DNA of 64,000 bases. Origin: HGM04593 sp045661225 (GTDB lineage: Bacteria > Bacteroidota > Bacteroidia > Bacteroidales > Bacteroidaceae). The DNA is taken from NCBI GenBank assembly GCA_045661225.1, contig JAZRFF010000003.1, positions 124,001 through 188,000 on the forward strand, in the 5' to 3' direction. Numbering within the stretch: position 1 is the stretch's first letter; each line of letters opens with the position of its first letter. Of this stretch, positions 42,996 to 52,129 are shown one piece after another. Position numbers and translations under genes: made by a program. The notes under the pieces were generated by a model. The model made no database searches and was not told the DNA's origin. It saw nothing but the letters and a program-made list of their open reading frames with translations.

Positions 42996-43712
42996 CTAAT
43001 TTCTTTTTATATGTTTTATTATTTTTTCTAAAAATCTTATTTGGTCTGCAAAGTAACGATTTTTATTCGGATATTCCAAACATAATCGTTTAATAATTTC
43101 AAGAGCTTTCTCATATTTACCCTGTTTTATGTAAATATTCGCAAGAGTCTCGGTAAAGAAAGAGGATTCTGCCGGAGTTTCATCGGCCACAGCCGAAGCC
43201 TCGGGGTGCGTTTCGGGCACATTATCGCCACGCAAATCAAAAGTAATTTTCTCATTATCACCGGCAAGAAAGTCATCTATCAGGTCCTGCCCTCGCAGCT
43301 CGGGTACCGGAGTACTCACCCTGTCGCTATTCTTTAAATATGCCGACACATAATCGACTGCAGCCGCACCCTCGGCCTCAAGCGAGAATGAGTCAGACGG
43401 CAACGTACTCAGGAATGCGTCTATCAGCGACATTGTTCTGTCTACCGGAAGTTCCTCTGCCGGTTCATCAGGCACAACCGCAGCCCCATAGCCGGCCATA
43501 AGTTCAAAAACCGGCCAACGGCTTTTCAGGCAAAGCGCAGCCTTGCGCATCTCTTTACCAAAGTCAATGTCGTGAAGAAGGTAAAGGTTCTTTAGCATAA
43601 GCAATCGCGCAACGTCAAAGTAGGGGTATTTACCTACTATCAGGCGCAATTCGTAGAGCGTGTCACGATTCAAGCGCTCGGGGTGTGCTATATAGGTTGA
43701 CAATCTCTCCAT
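42996..43712 (-). CDS. TPR-like protein of unknown function
   Basis: 238 residues, no signal peptide. The N-terminal part (about 1-75) has a Tyr-rich helical repeat with LRLIVGKYPYFDVARLLMLK. The middle is acidic and disordered. The C-terminal part (about 185-225) has one clear tetratricopeptide-like helix pair, SFFTETLANIYIKQGKYEKALEI (given here in part: NIYIKQGKYEKALEI). It sits between lptE and secG with gaps of 2 and 1 bases. Known Bacteroidales neighbours suggest an envelope-related role, but this is inference. Confidence 0.7.
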   Translation of the reverse strand: MERLSTYIAHPERLNRDTLYELRLIVGKYPYFDVARLLMLKNLYLLHDIDFGKEMRKAALCLKSRWPVFELMAGYGAAVVPDEPAEELPVDRTMSLIDAFLSTLPSDSFSLEAEGAAAVDYVSAYLKNSDRVSTPVPELRGQDLIDDFLAGDNEKITFDLRGDNVPETHPEASAVADETPAESSFFTETLANIYIKQGKYEKALEIIKRLCLEYPNKNRYFADQIRFLEKIIKHIKRN

Positions 43713-43714
43713 CG

Positions 43715-44233
43715 TTACCAGTTTGCAACAGCTGCATTAAAGACAGCCTCAACAATTTCCTTAATCATCTGCGTCACAAGTTCCTCTTGTACCGAATCGA
43801 GCGATTGTGTGGCATCAAAGTCGCGTGTTGCGCTGAACTGGCGCTCAAAATCCTCGTCGTGGTTGGTATTGTTTGTAAAACGCACATTAACAGTCATCTT
43901 CAACTGAACCAACGAAGAGTAGCCTGTTGACGACACTGACTTATTCAGCTGGTCGTACGCAACAATTTCGCCATCGAGCTCAAGGTCGCCGCCACGGCTT
44001 ACCTGTGCAAGCTTTGTCTGCTGCACAAACATATCGTTAAGAGCCTCGTTGAACATAGGCGCCATAGGTCCCCACTGGTAAGGCGCACGGTTTTGAAACT
44101 GCGTCATCGATATTGTTTTTACTTTGGCATAGTCTATAGAGGCTCCGGTGAACTTATAGCTCACTGTACACCCGACAAGCAGCAGCGCAAACAACGCCGG
44201 CACTAAACCGCGCAATAATTTATTCAATGCCAT
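43715..44233 (-). CDS. lptE: LptE-like lipopolysaccharide assembly lipoprotein
   Basis: 172 residues. The lipobox ALLLVGCTVSY gives an acylated cysteine at residue 22. CTVSYKFTGASIDYAKVKTI and the following beta-strand pattern match the Bacteroidota LptE family, the partner of LptD in the outer membrane. TDVLVTQ-type amyloid-like strands of the classical enterobacterial protein are not expected to be conserved. The start overlaps the end of the sigma-54 activator gene by 14 bases. Confidence 0.85.
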   Translation of the reverse strand: MALNKLLRGLVPALFALLLVGCTVSYKFTGASIDYAKVKTISMTQFQNRAPYQWGPMAPMFNEALNDMFVQQTKLAQVSRGGDLELDGEIVAYDQLNKSVSSTGYSSLVQLKMTVNVRFTNNTNHDEDFERQFSATRDFDATQSLDSVQEELVTQMIKEIVEAVFNAAVANW

Positions 44234-45437
44234 ACTCCTTTATTTTTCTATACAATGTACGTTCCGATATATTCAACTCCTTTGCCGCATTCCTGCGCTT
44301 GCCCCTGTTTCTCTCAAGCGCTGTAAGAATAGTTTTCTTTTCTACATCATCGAGCGACATTGCCTCCTCGACATATTCATCGGCGCCACTCAAAGTATCA
44401 TAATGCGGTATCTGTGGCTGTAAATGATAGGTCGGTTGCTGCACTAACGACACCTCTTGTGCATCGGTATAATAGGGTACGTGCTCGACAGTCTCCTTGT
44501 TCATCGCACGCAGACTCTCTATCTGGTTTTTCAGTTCTGTAATGTCGCGACGCATATCAAAAAGCACACTGTAGAGTATCTCTCTTTCACTCTCGAAACT
44601 CTTTCTGTCACTGCGCTGCCCGGCCAACATAGGGAGGTTTGCTCCCCGTTCCTGCGGAAGGTAACGCTGTAGCGTATCTCCGCCGACCTCTCTGTTAAGT
44701 TCAAGAATTGATACCTGCTCGGCAATGTTCTTCAGTTGGCGAATATTACCCGGCCAAGAGTAGCGCATTAAAGCAAGATTCGCCCCTTCATCGAGCTGTA
44801 CACGCGGAACATTGTATTTTGCAGCAAAGTCCATACAGAATTTCTTGAAGAGAAGCACTACATCTTCGCCACGCTTACGCAGCGGAGGTACTATTATAGG
44901 CACTGTGTTGAGACGATAATAGAGGTCCTCGCGGAAGCGTCCTTCGGCAATAGCCTCGGGAAGGTTCACATTTGTCGCACACACAATGCGCACATCGGTT
45001 TTTTCGACCTCGGAAGAACCCACACGCAAAAATTCACCATTCTCGAGCACACGCAACAAACGTGCCTGCGTAGACATTGGCAACTCGGCAACCTCGTCAA
45101 GAAAGATTGTACCGCCGTCAGCTTCGCTAAAGTAGCCTTTGCGCTCATTTACAGCACCAGTAAAGGCACCTTTCACGTGTCCGAACAGTTCTGAATCAAT
45201 GGTACCCTCGGGAATTGCGCCACAGTTTACCGCAATATATTTACCGTGCTTGCGCACACTGTTCTGATGAATGATTTTTGGGAAAAACTCTTTTCCCACT
45301 CCACTCTCGCCGGTTATCAGTATCGTTAAGTCAGTATTTGCAACCTGAATAGCAGTATCTATCGCCCTAAGCAATGCCGGGTCGTTACCTATAATGCCAA
45401 ACTGTTGCTTAACCTTTTGAATCTCCGCAATGTTCAT
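44220..45437 (-). CDS. Sigma-54-dependent Fis-family activator without an N-terminal sensor domain
   Basis: 405 residues. The AAA+ domain begins almost at once: Walker A GESGVGKE (43-50), the sigma-54 contact loop GAFTGA (90-95), Walker B GGTIFLDEVAELP and the arginine region RFREDLYYRLNTVP. The C terminus (about 365-405) is a Fis-type helix-turn-helix with KKTILTALERNRGKRRNAAK. The region between (about 265-360) includes a glutamine-rich linker. No receiver, PAS or GAF domain is present, so control must come from expression level or a partner. It leads the lptE-TPR-secG operon and may regulate envelope genes. Confidence 0.92.
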   Translation of the reverse strand: MNIAEIQKVKQQFGIIGNDPALLRAIDTAIQVANTDLTILITGESGVGKEFFPKIIHQNSVRKHGKYIAVNCGAIPEGTIDSELFGHVKGAFTGAVNERKGYFSEADGGTIFLDEVAELPMSTQARLLRVLENGEFLRVGSSEVEKTDVRIVCATNVNLPEAIAEGRFREDLYYRLNTVPIIVPPLRKRGEDVVLLFKKFCMDFAAKYNVPRVQLDEGANLALMRYSWPGNIRQLKNIAEQVSILELNREVGGDTLQRYLPQERGANLPMLAGQRSDRKSFESEREILYSVLFDMRRDITELKNQIESLRAMNKETVEHVPYYTDAQEVSLVQQPTYHLQPQIPHYDTLSGADEYVEEAMSLDDVEKKTILTALERNRGKRRNAAKELNISERTLYRKIKEYGIE

Positions 45438-45462
45438 ACGCTCTTTAAACTTAATTTTGTGA

Positions 45463-45470
45463 CAAAATTA
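45463..45470 (-). promoter_or_regulatory. -7 promoter box of the sigma-54 activator operon
   Basis: The minus strand reads TAATTTTG, an exact TAnnTTTG match, 25 bases upstream of the ATG; TTTG at 45493-45496 (minus) could be the -33 element, 22 bases away. Confidence 0.6.
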
Positions 45471-45515
45471 CTTATTTTACCACAAAACCAAGCAAATTTG
45501 GCAGTTTTTTTTATT

Positions 45516-47369
45516 TTAGAACGGGAACAGCAACGGCAGGACGAATATCATAACAATGCCCAGAATTATTTGCAAAGGCAAGCCAACCTTTACATAATCC
45601 GAGAATTTATACTGACCGGCCGGCATCACAAGAGCATTAGGTGGTGTCGAGAACGGCGAGGCAAAGCAGAGGCTGGCGCCCAGCGTTACCGCAAAAAGGA
45701 ACGGCACAGGACTCACGCCTATAGCTACCGCACTGCTCATAGCAATGGGAGCCATCAATACCGCCGTTGCCGTATTACTGATGAACATTGTCATAAATGA
45801 CGTAGTGAAATATATTCCGCCCAAAAGCAACAGCGGGCTGTGGCCTCCAAGCGACGAGACAAGCGAGTTCGATATCAATGCCGACACGCCTGTCTTTTGC
45901 AGCGCTACAGACATTGGCATCATTGCTGCAATAAGCACAATACTCTCCCAATTTATTGTCTTATAAGCAGCTTCAACATTGCGGAAACAACCGGTCAGCA
46001 CCATTAACAGACCGGCAATCATTACCGCTGTAACCGGTTCGATAGGTATAAAATCGAACACCATCACTGCAATCATCGCAAGCATTATCACCGCTGCGAC
46101 AGGCGCTTTGTAGTCAAGAGTTACCTTTGCAGCCTCTTCGAGCGGACGTCCGACAACAATCCATTCAGTACTCTCTTTCTCAAGATTAGCAATATTATCC
46201 CACGCACCCTGCACAAGCAGTACGTCGCCAACGTGTATAGTCTCGTCGCCGATACCCTGAAGAATATATTTATTCTTGCGACAGATACCAAGCACGCTCA
46301 CATTATACCTTGTCCTGAATTCAACCTCCTTAATGGTTTTGTTGACCACCGACGAAGAGGACATTACCACAATCTCGGCAACACCAATATCGTAGAAATC
46401 AAGACCACTCTTGCCGTTGTTGTCATCGTCTGAGATAACCTGAAGTTTGTACTTGTCGGCAAAATCCTGCACTTTATCATTGGTTCCCGACACATAAAGT
46501 ATGTCATCGACACGCAGAATGGTATCGGAGTCGGCTGCTTGCTGAACGACATTCTTTGACAACAGGTTACGCTGTCCTCGTTCAATATGGCGCACCTCAA
46601 TTACATTAAGCCCGAAGATTTTGCGTATATCAAGCTCGCCAATCATTTTCCCTATGAGCAAGGATTTTGAATCGACCTGCAGGCGATAAAGATTATTCGC
46701 TATGCCATACTCCTTCACAAGAGTCTTAAGCGATTTTCCGCTACTGGCGCTTGCACCGCTCAATGCTCCGGGTTTCGAGAGATACTTCTTGCTTAAAGGC
46801 AAAAGCAAAAGCGTACCAACGGTAGCACAGATAAGACCCACCGGCAAGAATGTAAAGAAGCCCAGCCCCTGATAACCGTTGCTCACAAGCGTATCGTTAA
46901 TAACAAGGTTGGGAGGGGTACCGATGAGTGTCATCATACCACTCATACTGCTGGCAAAGGCCAAAGGCATAAGCAAACGGCTCGGGTTCATTTTAACGCT
47001 CATTGCCATACTTACCACAATAGGAATCATAATAGCCACCGTACCCGTGTTGCTCACAAAGGCACCCATCAGCGAGGTCACAAGCATCACAAGCACAAAG
47101 AGCCTTGTTTCGCTGTTACCGGCAAGTTTCATAAGTTTTGAACTTATCATCTTTGCCAGACCTGGCTGGAATATGGCACCGCCAACCACAAACAGTCCGA
47201 CCATCATTATAATAACGGTGCTCGAAAATCCCGAAAGAGCCTCGGCCGGAGTGAGAATGCCCAACACCATCAGCACCACTAATGCGCATAATGCCACAAT
47301 GTCGGAACGGACCTTACCGCTGATAAAAAAGAATACCGAGAGCAACAGTACAACTATCGTTTCTATCAT
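45516..47369 (-). CDS. SLC13-type permease with two RCK/TrkA-C domains
   Basis: 617 residues. Two membrane halves (about 1-205 and 415-617) flank two TrkA-C-like cytoplasmic domains (about 215-305 and 320-405), seen as LLIGKMIGELDIRKIFGLNV and IGDETIHVGDVLLVQG. Motifs are SNTGTVAIMIPIVVSMA and IGTPPNLVINDTLV in the first half and ISNTATAVLMAPIAMS and FSTPPNALVMPAGQY in the second, which match SLC13/DASS transporters of dicarboxylates, sulfate or similar anions. The substrate is unknown. It has its own promoter and ends 78 bases before the sigma-54 gene. Confidence 0.92.
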   Translation of the reverse strand: MIETIVVLLLSVFFFISGKVRSDIVALCALVVLMVLGILTPAEALSGFSSTVIIMMVGLFVVGGAIFQPGLAKMISSKLMKLAGNSETRLFVLVMLVTSLMGAFVSNTGTVAIMIPIVVSMAMSVKMNPSRLLMPLAFASSMSGMMTLIGTPPNLVINDTLVSNGYQGLGFFTFLPVGLICATVGTLLLLPLSKKYLSKPGALSGASASSGKSLKTLVKEYGIANNLYRLQVDSKSLLIGKMIGELDIRKIFGLNVIEVRHIERGQRNLLSKNVVQQAADSDTILRVDDILYVSGTNDKVQDFADKYKLQVISDDDNNGKSGLDFYDIGVAEIVVMSSSSVVNKTIKEVEFRTRYNVSVLGICRKNKYILQGIGDETIHVGDVLLVQGAWDNIANLEKESTEWIVVGRPLEEAAKVTLDYKAPVAAVIMLAMIAVMVFDFIPIEPVTAVMIAGLLMVLTGCFRNVEAAYKTINWESIVLIAAMMPMSVALQKTGVSALISNSLVSSLGGHSPLLLLGGIYFTTSFMTMFISNTATAVLMAPIAMSSAVAIGVSPVPFLFAVTLGASLCFASPFSTPPNALVMPAGQYKFSDYVKVGLPLQIILGIVMIFVLPLLFPF

Positions 47370-47396
47370 ATATTATTAAATTTTCAATTTATTCTG

Positions 47397-47404
47397 CAAA
47401 GTTA
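47397..47404 (-). promoter_or_regulatory. Promoter of the SLC13 permease gene (-7 box; -33 at 47423)
   Basis: The minus strand reads TAACTTTG, an exact TAnnTTTG match, with TTTG (minus) at 47423-47426, 18 bases away, the normal spacing. The ATG is 28 bases downstream. Confidence 0.65.
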
Positions 47405-47469
47405 AAAGTTTAATCTCAAAATCAAAGTAAAAAGCGGAACCGTGAAGCAATTTATAGTAAAAAAATCAT

Positions 47470-47477
47470 TATCTTTG
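47470..47477 (+). promoter_or_regulatory. -7 promoter box of the TamB-like gene
   Basis: TATCTTTG, an exact TAnnTTTG match, running straight into the palindrome GCGCTAAAGCGC (47477-47488). The putative ATA start is 167 bases downstream. Confidence 0.55.
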
Positions 47478-47588
47478 CGCTAAAGCGCGAAAATAGGCTG
47501 CACTCGCTGTGAAATACCAAAGCAAGCTTTGCGAATCTCGCTCGTTGGAGGCTATTATTGACGCTAAAGCGCGAAAAATAGGCTGCAC
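47478..47588 (+). repeat. Direct repeat in the leader of the TamB-like gene
   Basis: Copy one, 47478-47503, and copy two, 47562-47588, are identical (CGCTAAAGCGCGAAAA... TAGGCTGCAC) except for one extra A in the second. Each contains the palindrome core GCGCTAAAGCGC or CGCTAAAGCG. Between them lies CAAAGCAAGCTTTGCG, another short palindrome. A related block (TATCTTTGCGCTAACGCGC) occurs on the minus strand at 27411-27429. Confidence 0.75.
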
Positions 47589-47644
47589 AAAAGCGTTGCA
47601 AGCATTTTAAATATTGAAACGACAAACATAAAAAGACTTCGGTT

Positions 47645-50600
47645 ATAAAAATACTTAAATACATATCTATTATTGTAGCAATACTTATTGCGTTTGTAAC
47701 AAGCGCGGTTATTGCATTTGAATTCGACGCAGTACAACGCCGAGCAGCCTTATCGGTGTCACAATTCATAAAACAGCAGTACGAAATTCCTGCAAGCATT
47801 GAAAAAATACACATAGACAAATTCAGCCGGGTAGCACTTGAAAATGTGCTCATTCTTGACCAACAAGGAGACACGCTCATTGCATCTCGCAGCGCAACAG
47901 CAAGCCTGTCGCCGTTGAAAATCATCGACGGCATTGTACAAATCAACACCTTGTCATTCGCAGCACCCACTATTAAGCTGCAACGCGACACAGCTGGTGC
48001 GCCACTCAACATTCAGTACATAATAGATATTGTAAACAAGGACAAGAACGATGAGAGCAAAACCGACTTGCGCATAAACCAGCTGTTGATATACGACGGA
48101 CAATTCAGTTACGACGTTGCAAGCGAAGCTCATTCCGAATCGATGCTCGACGTTAATCACATTGCCATAAGCAACTTTTCGAGCAATATTTCTTTAAAGA
48201 ATTTCAATAAAGAAAATCTCAACATATACATTCGCTCCATAAGCGGAAAGGAGAAAAGCGGCCTTGAGCTAAACAAATTAAGAGCACGCATAGCCGCACG
48301 AGGCAACGAGGTAGAACTCAGCAACCTTTATATATCGCTCCCAAGCAGCGAGCTATATTCCGAGCGCATAACGGCATACAGCAATAATTGTATCGACTCA
48401 TTAAAGATAAGCGGCAACCTCACAAGCAACAGATTGTCGTTCAAAGACCTTATTCCTTTAATCCCGGGACTTTCAGCATACGAGCTCGACGATATAGAGT
48501 TCAGCATAGACGGTTCCATTGACAGTTACAGCGCCGATGGCAACATTCGAATCAGCACCCGCGACAAGTCAGCAATTCTTAGCGGACGAACAACCGTTCT
48601 ATCTCCATACGACAACAAAAGAAGCGCAAAAATAAAAATCGAAGAACTATTCCTGAAAGAAAAGTTCATTGACAAAGTCACAACGCTAATCGAAGGAGCG
48701 CCTCAAGGAATTGCACAGAAATTAGGCGACACAAACATCAACGGCGAAATTACCCTCTCGTCCGATTCTCTTGCGGGAGACGCCAATATAGCCTGCTCCA
48801 ACGGCAGCGTAAGCACAAATATCCAACTCGACGACAGAGGTAATTTCCATATAAAGGCACACGGAAAAGATATTGCCATAGGCAACATCATAAACAGCAC
48901 AGAAATAAAAAGTTGCGATATTTACACCACCGGCAAAGGTAATTTCAAAGAAACCACAGCCGACTTTACAGGCAGAATCTCATCATTAGAACTAAAAGGC
49001 TACAAATACGCCCCAATAAACATCAAAGGAAACACCCACAAGCGCGATGCCTCGGTAACAATAACAACAGCCGACCCCAACATCACGGCTACAATACACA
49101 TAAACCACCGAACACTCAAGAAAAAGAGCCACACAGCACTCACTTTGAATGTCGACTCTTTACGACTAAAAAGCCTTAACCTTGTAAAAGAGATAAAAGA
49201 GGGTACTCTATCTTTTGCACTTAGCGGCGAGTATGAATCATTAAAAGACAACGGAAGTCTGCTTAATGCAAAGATGCAGAACTTCACATTCGACAACGGA
49301 ACGGAAAAATCGACAATACGCAACCTGCACCTGCACGACGACAACACACAGGCAAAGCGCAGTATAACCATAAATTCCGACATTCTAAATGCCGACATAA
49401 TCGGTTATTTTGACATTGCAAAGATTGGCCAGAGTTTCCTTCACGCAGCAAAGAGCCACCTGCCTGCGCTCCCCATCGAAAAGAACAAAGGAGGCAACAA
49501 CAGTTACTTATACCGCTTTGAGATTCTGAATACAAGAATAATAGAAAAACTGATAGACCTCCCCTTCACAATCAATGAAAAATCGACTATCAGCGGTTCT
49601 TGTCACGACCCCAATGGAGACATAGGAATAAGCGCTATTCTAAACAACGTCAAAGTAGGAAAAAGTGAGATTCGCAGCATAAATTTAGAAGGAAAGTCAA
49701 GCGAAAAAGGAATATCACTCCTTGCGAACGTATATAAGCCATCGACAAAAGTCATAGACAATAATGGTGAAAAAACAACTATAAACAAAAACCTGACAGT
49801 TGGGCTAAAATCAATTATCAAAGACGGAGCCATTCGCAACGTGCTCAATTGGAACGACATTGCGTCGAACAAAAGTACACGTGGCGAAATAGGAGTAAAC
49901 GCGACACTCGCGCGTGGAACAGACAACAAGCTTCAATTCGAAGCGAACTTTACTCCCGGCAATTTCTTCCTCGACGACGCCGAGTGGCACGTTACTCCCG
50001 GCAGCATTAAGGGAAACAGCGAAAAGATTCTAGTCAACGACCTTCAGATATTCAACCGTGAACAAAGCCTTAAGATAGATGGTGTTGCCGGAAAATTCAT
50101 TCAAGACAGCCTGAATGTATATCTCAAGAATCTTGAGGTTGCAACAATAATGAGTTTCATAAACTTCAACGTACTCAAGTTTAAAGGCAAAGCGACAGGC
50201 AGCGCCCACCTTACAAGCCTCCTTTACCGCCCCGATGTAAACGGACGATTCGACGTTGACAGCCTTCACATTGACAATGCGCTCGTCGGACAGGGCGATA
50301 TTGGAATCGGGTGGATGGATTACAACAAGACCATCTCGCTCAACTGCGGCATTCTGAACAAAGGGAAGGAAAAATCGGAGGTCGTGGGTTTCCTCTCCCC
50401 GGCCAACGACACAATTATGCTCAAGATTGATGCTCGTGACCTTAATGCAAAATTCATAAACGAAAAGGTAAGTTCATTCCTCGGCGATATTAAAGGAAAA
50501 GCAAACGGAACTGCATACGTCCTTGGCAGTTGGAAGAAAGTAGACCTCAAGGGAGCCGTGGCTCTTGACTGCAGCGCACGCGTAAATGCCTCGAACGTCG

Positions 50601-52072
50601 TATATAATATATTAGGAGACACGCTTTATATGTCACCGGGAGTATTATATTTCGACGGAATCGACCTTAGCGACAGAAACGGCAACCGCGGCAAGCTGTC
50701 GGGACGCATCACTCACAAACACTTCGGAGAATGGAAGTGCGACATTAACGCTCAAGCCGAAAGAATGCTTGTATACGACACCGGCGGATTCAGCGACCTT
50801 CCTTTCTACGGCACAATCTATGCAACAGGTGGCGTAAACATCTCGAGCGACGGCAGCAATCTAATGCTCAAGGCCAATGTAAGCAGCGAACCGGGTTCCA
50901 CATTCGTCTACAACTCATCGACAGCAAGCGGCGCGAGCGACAACAGTTTTATCACCTTTACCGACAGCCGTAAGAAAAATTCCGGCAAGAAAGAGGTGGA
51001 AGAGCCCGATAACGACTACAATATGTATGACCGCATAGCAAGCAAATTGCACTTAGACTTTATGATAGATGCCACCGAGGACCTTCACGTCAAGGTATAC
51101 ACCGACCTGAAGAGCGACGACTACATCTCTTTCAACGGCAACGGAACTATAAACGCTCTATACGACGACAAAGACGGATTCTCCTTGAACGGAGGCTTGA
51201 ACCTCGACCGCGGAACATACAAGTTCACCATACAGAACATATTCCCAAAGGAATTTAATCTGGAAAAAGGAAGCACTTTAACATTCGATGGCGACCCATA
51301 CCACGCAGGTCTGAACTTAAAAGCAAAATACCTTGTACCATCGGCTTCGCTGAGCGACCTCACCACAGAAAGCACAAAAAACAAGACCGTTAAGGTAAAC
51401 TGCGTTATGGACATTGGCGGAACACTCGAAAGTCCCGAACTGCACTTCGACCTTGAGCTACCCGAAGGCAGCGAAGAAGAGAAAGAGCTCCTGGCAAGCG
51501 TGGCAAGCACACAAGAGCAGAAGACTATGCAATTCATTTACCTGCTTGGAGTAGGCAAGTTCTACACCTACGACTACAACAACGCCCAGACAGAAAGCCA
51601 GACATCATCGGCAGTAGAGTCGCTTATCTCAAACACCTTGTCAGGACAGTTAAACAATATGCTCGGGCACATTATCAACAACAACAACTGGAACATTTCC
51701 GGTAATTTCTCGACCAGCGAAAGAGGCTGGAACAGAATGGAGGTCGAGGGTATGTTGCGCGGACGCCTGCTCAACAACCGCTTACTAATAAACGGAAACT
51801 TCGGATACCGCGAGAACCCTATTGCCAACAGCAACTTTATGGGTGACTTCGAAATACAATGGTTGCTCAACAAAAAAGGCAATGTCAACCTAAAAGCATA
51901 CAGCAAGACCAACGATCGTTATTTCTCGAAGACCAACCTGACCACACAAGGCGCCGGCATAATATTCAAGTTCGACTTTAACCATTGGAGGTGGTGGAAG
52001 AAACGCAAAAAACAAGAGTCGACACCCGCAAAAACGCCTACAGTTGCAAAAAGCGGGCAAACGACAATGTAG
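47645..52072 (+). CDS. Giant TamB-domain translocation/assembly protein, start codon non-canonical
   Basis: About 1475 residues if the ATA at 47645 is used. An N-terminal membrane helix (reading KILKYISIIVAILIAFVTSA) is followed by a very long periplasmic beta-helix-like region and a C-terminal TamB (DUF490) domain (about 1130-1440) with LEKGSTLTFDGDPYHAGLNL and ELPEGSEEEKELLASV. Relatives bridge the periplasm and help insert outer-membrane proteins or move lipids. In-frame, no ATG, GTG or TTG exists between the stop at 47615 and the GTG at 47756, which would delete the helix. ATA gives the natural start M-K-I-L-K-Y. A sequencing error is the alternative. Confidence 0.85.
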   Translation: MKILKYISIIVAILIAFVTSAVIAFEFDAVQRRAALSVSQFIKQQYEIPASIEKIHIDKFSRVALENVLILDQQGDTLIASRSATASLSPLKIIDGIVQINTLSFAAPTIKLQRDTAGAPLNIQYIIDIVNKDKNDESKTDLRINQLLIYDGQFSYDVASEAHSESMLDVNHIAISNFSSNISLKNFNKENLNIYIRSISGKEKSGLELNKLRARIAARGNEVELSNLYISLPSSELYSERITAYSNNCIDSLKISGNLTSNRLSFKDLIPLIPGLSAYELDDIEFSIDGSIDSYSADGNIRISTRDKSAILSGRTTVLSPYDNKRSAKIKIEELFLKEKFIDKVTTLIEGAPQGIAQKLGDTNINGEITLSSDSLAGDANIACSNGSVSTNIQLDDRGNFHIKAHGKDIAIGNIINSTEIKSCDIYTTGKGNFKETTADFTGRISSLELKGYKYAPINIKGNTHKRDASVTITTADPNITATIHINHRTLKKKSHTALTLNVDSLRLKSLNLVKEIKEGTLSFALSGEYESLKDNGSLLNAKMQNFTFDNGTEKSTIRNLHLHDDNTQAKRSITINSDILNADIIGYFDIAKIGQSFLHAAKSHLPALPIEKNKGGNNSYLYRFEILNTRIIEKLIDLPFTINEKSTISGSCHDPNGDIGISAILNNVKVGKSEIRSINLEGKSSEKGISLLANVYKPSTKVIDNNGEKTTINKNLTVGLKSIIKDGAIRNVLNWNDIASNKSTRGEIGVNATLARGTDNKLQFEANFTPGNFFLDDAEWHVTPGSIKGNSEKILVNDLQIFNREQSLKIDGVAGKFIQDSLNVYLKNLEVATIMSFINFNVLKFKGKATGSAHLTSLLYRPDVNGRFDVDSLHIDNALVGQGDIGIGWMDYNKTISLNCGILNKGKEKSEVVGFLSPANDTIMLKIDARDLNAKFINEKVSSFLGDIKGKANGTAYVLGSWKKVDLKGAVALDCSARVNASNVVYNILGDTLYMSPGVLYFDGIDLSDRNGNRGKLSGRITHKHFGEWKCDINAQAERMLVYDTGGFSDLPFYGTIYATGGVNISSDGSNLMLKANVSSEPGSTFVYNSSTASGASDNSFITFTDSRKKNSGKKEVEEPDNDYNMYDRIASKLHLDFMIDATEDLHVKVYTDLKSDDYISFNGNGTINALYDDKDGFSLNGGLNLDRGTYKFTIQNIFPKEFNLEKGSTLTFDGDPYHAGLNLKAKYLVPSASLSDLTTESTKNKTVKVNCVMDIGGTLESPELHFDLELPEGSEEEKELLASVASTQEQKTMQFIYLLGVGKFYTYDYNNAQTESQTSSAVESLISNTLSGQLNNMLGHIINNNNWNISGNFSTSERGWNRMEVEGMLRGRLLNNRLLINGNFGYRENPIANSNFMGDFEIQWLLNKKGNVNLKAYSKTNDRYFSKTNLTTQGAGIIFKFDFNHWRWWKKRKKQESTPAKTPTVAKSGQTTM

Positions 52073-52089
52073 CCATTTTGTCACATAAT

Positions 52090-52117
52090 ATAAACGACGG
52101 CAATTGCCGTCGTTTAT
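52090..52117. terminator. Shared terminator between convergent TamB-like and rarA genes
   Basis: A perfect 28-base palindrome without loop (arms of 14, centre GGCAATTGCC). It starts 17 bases after the first gene and ends 12 before the stop of the second, and is flanked by short A/T stretches. Confidence 0.75.
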
Positions 52118-52129
52118 GCTATTTACACA

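Noticed and set aside
47509..47610. Short frame starting GTG in the repeat leader of the TamB-like gene
   Set aside because: Its 33 codons simply translate the direct repeat and there is no sign of conservation or a start signal.
47756..52072. GTG at 47756 as the start of the TamB-like protein
   Set aside because: It would remove the N-terminal membrane helix encoded in the same open frame immediately upstream, which this family needs for anchoring.
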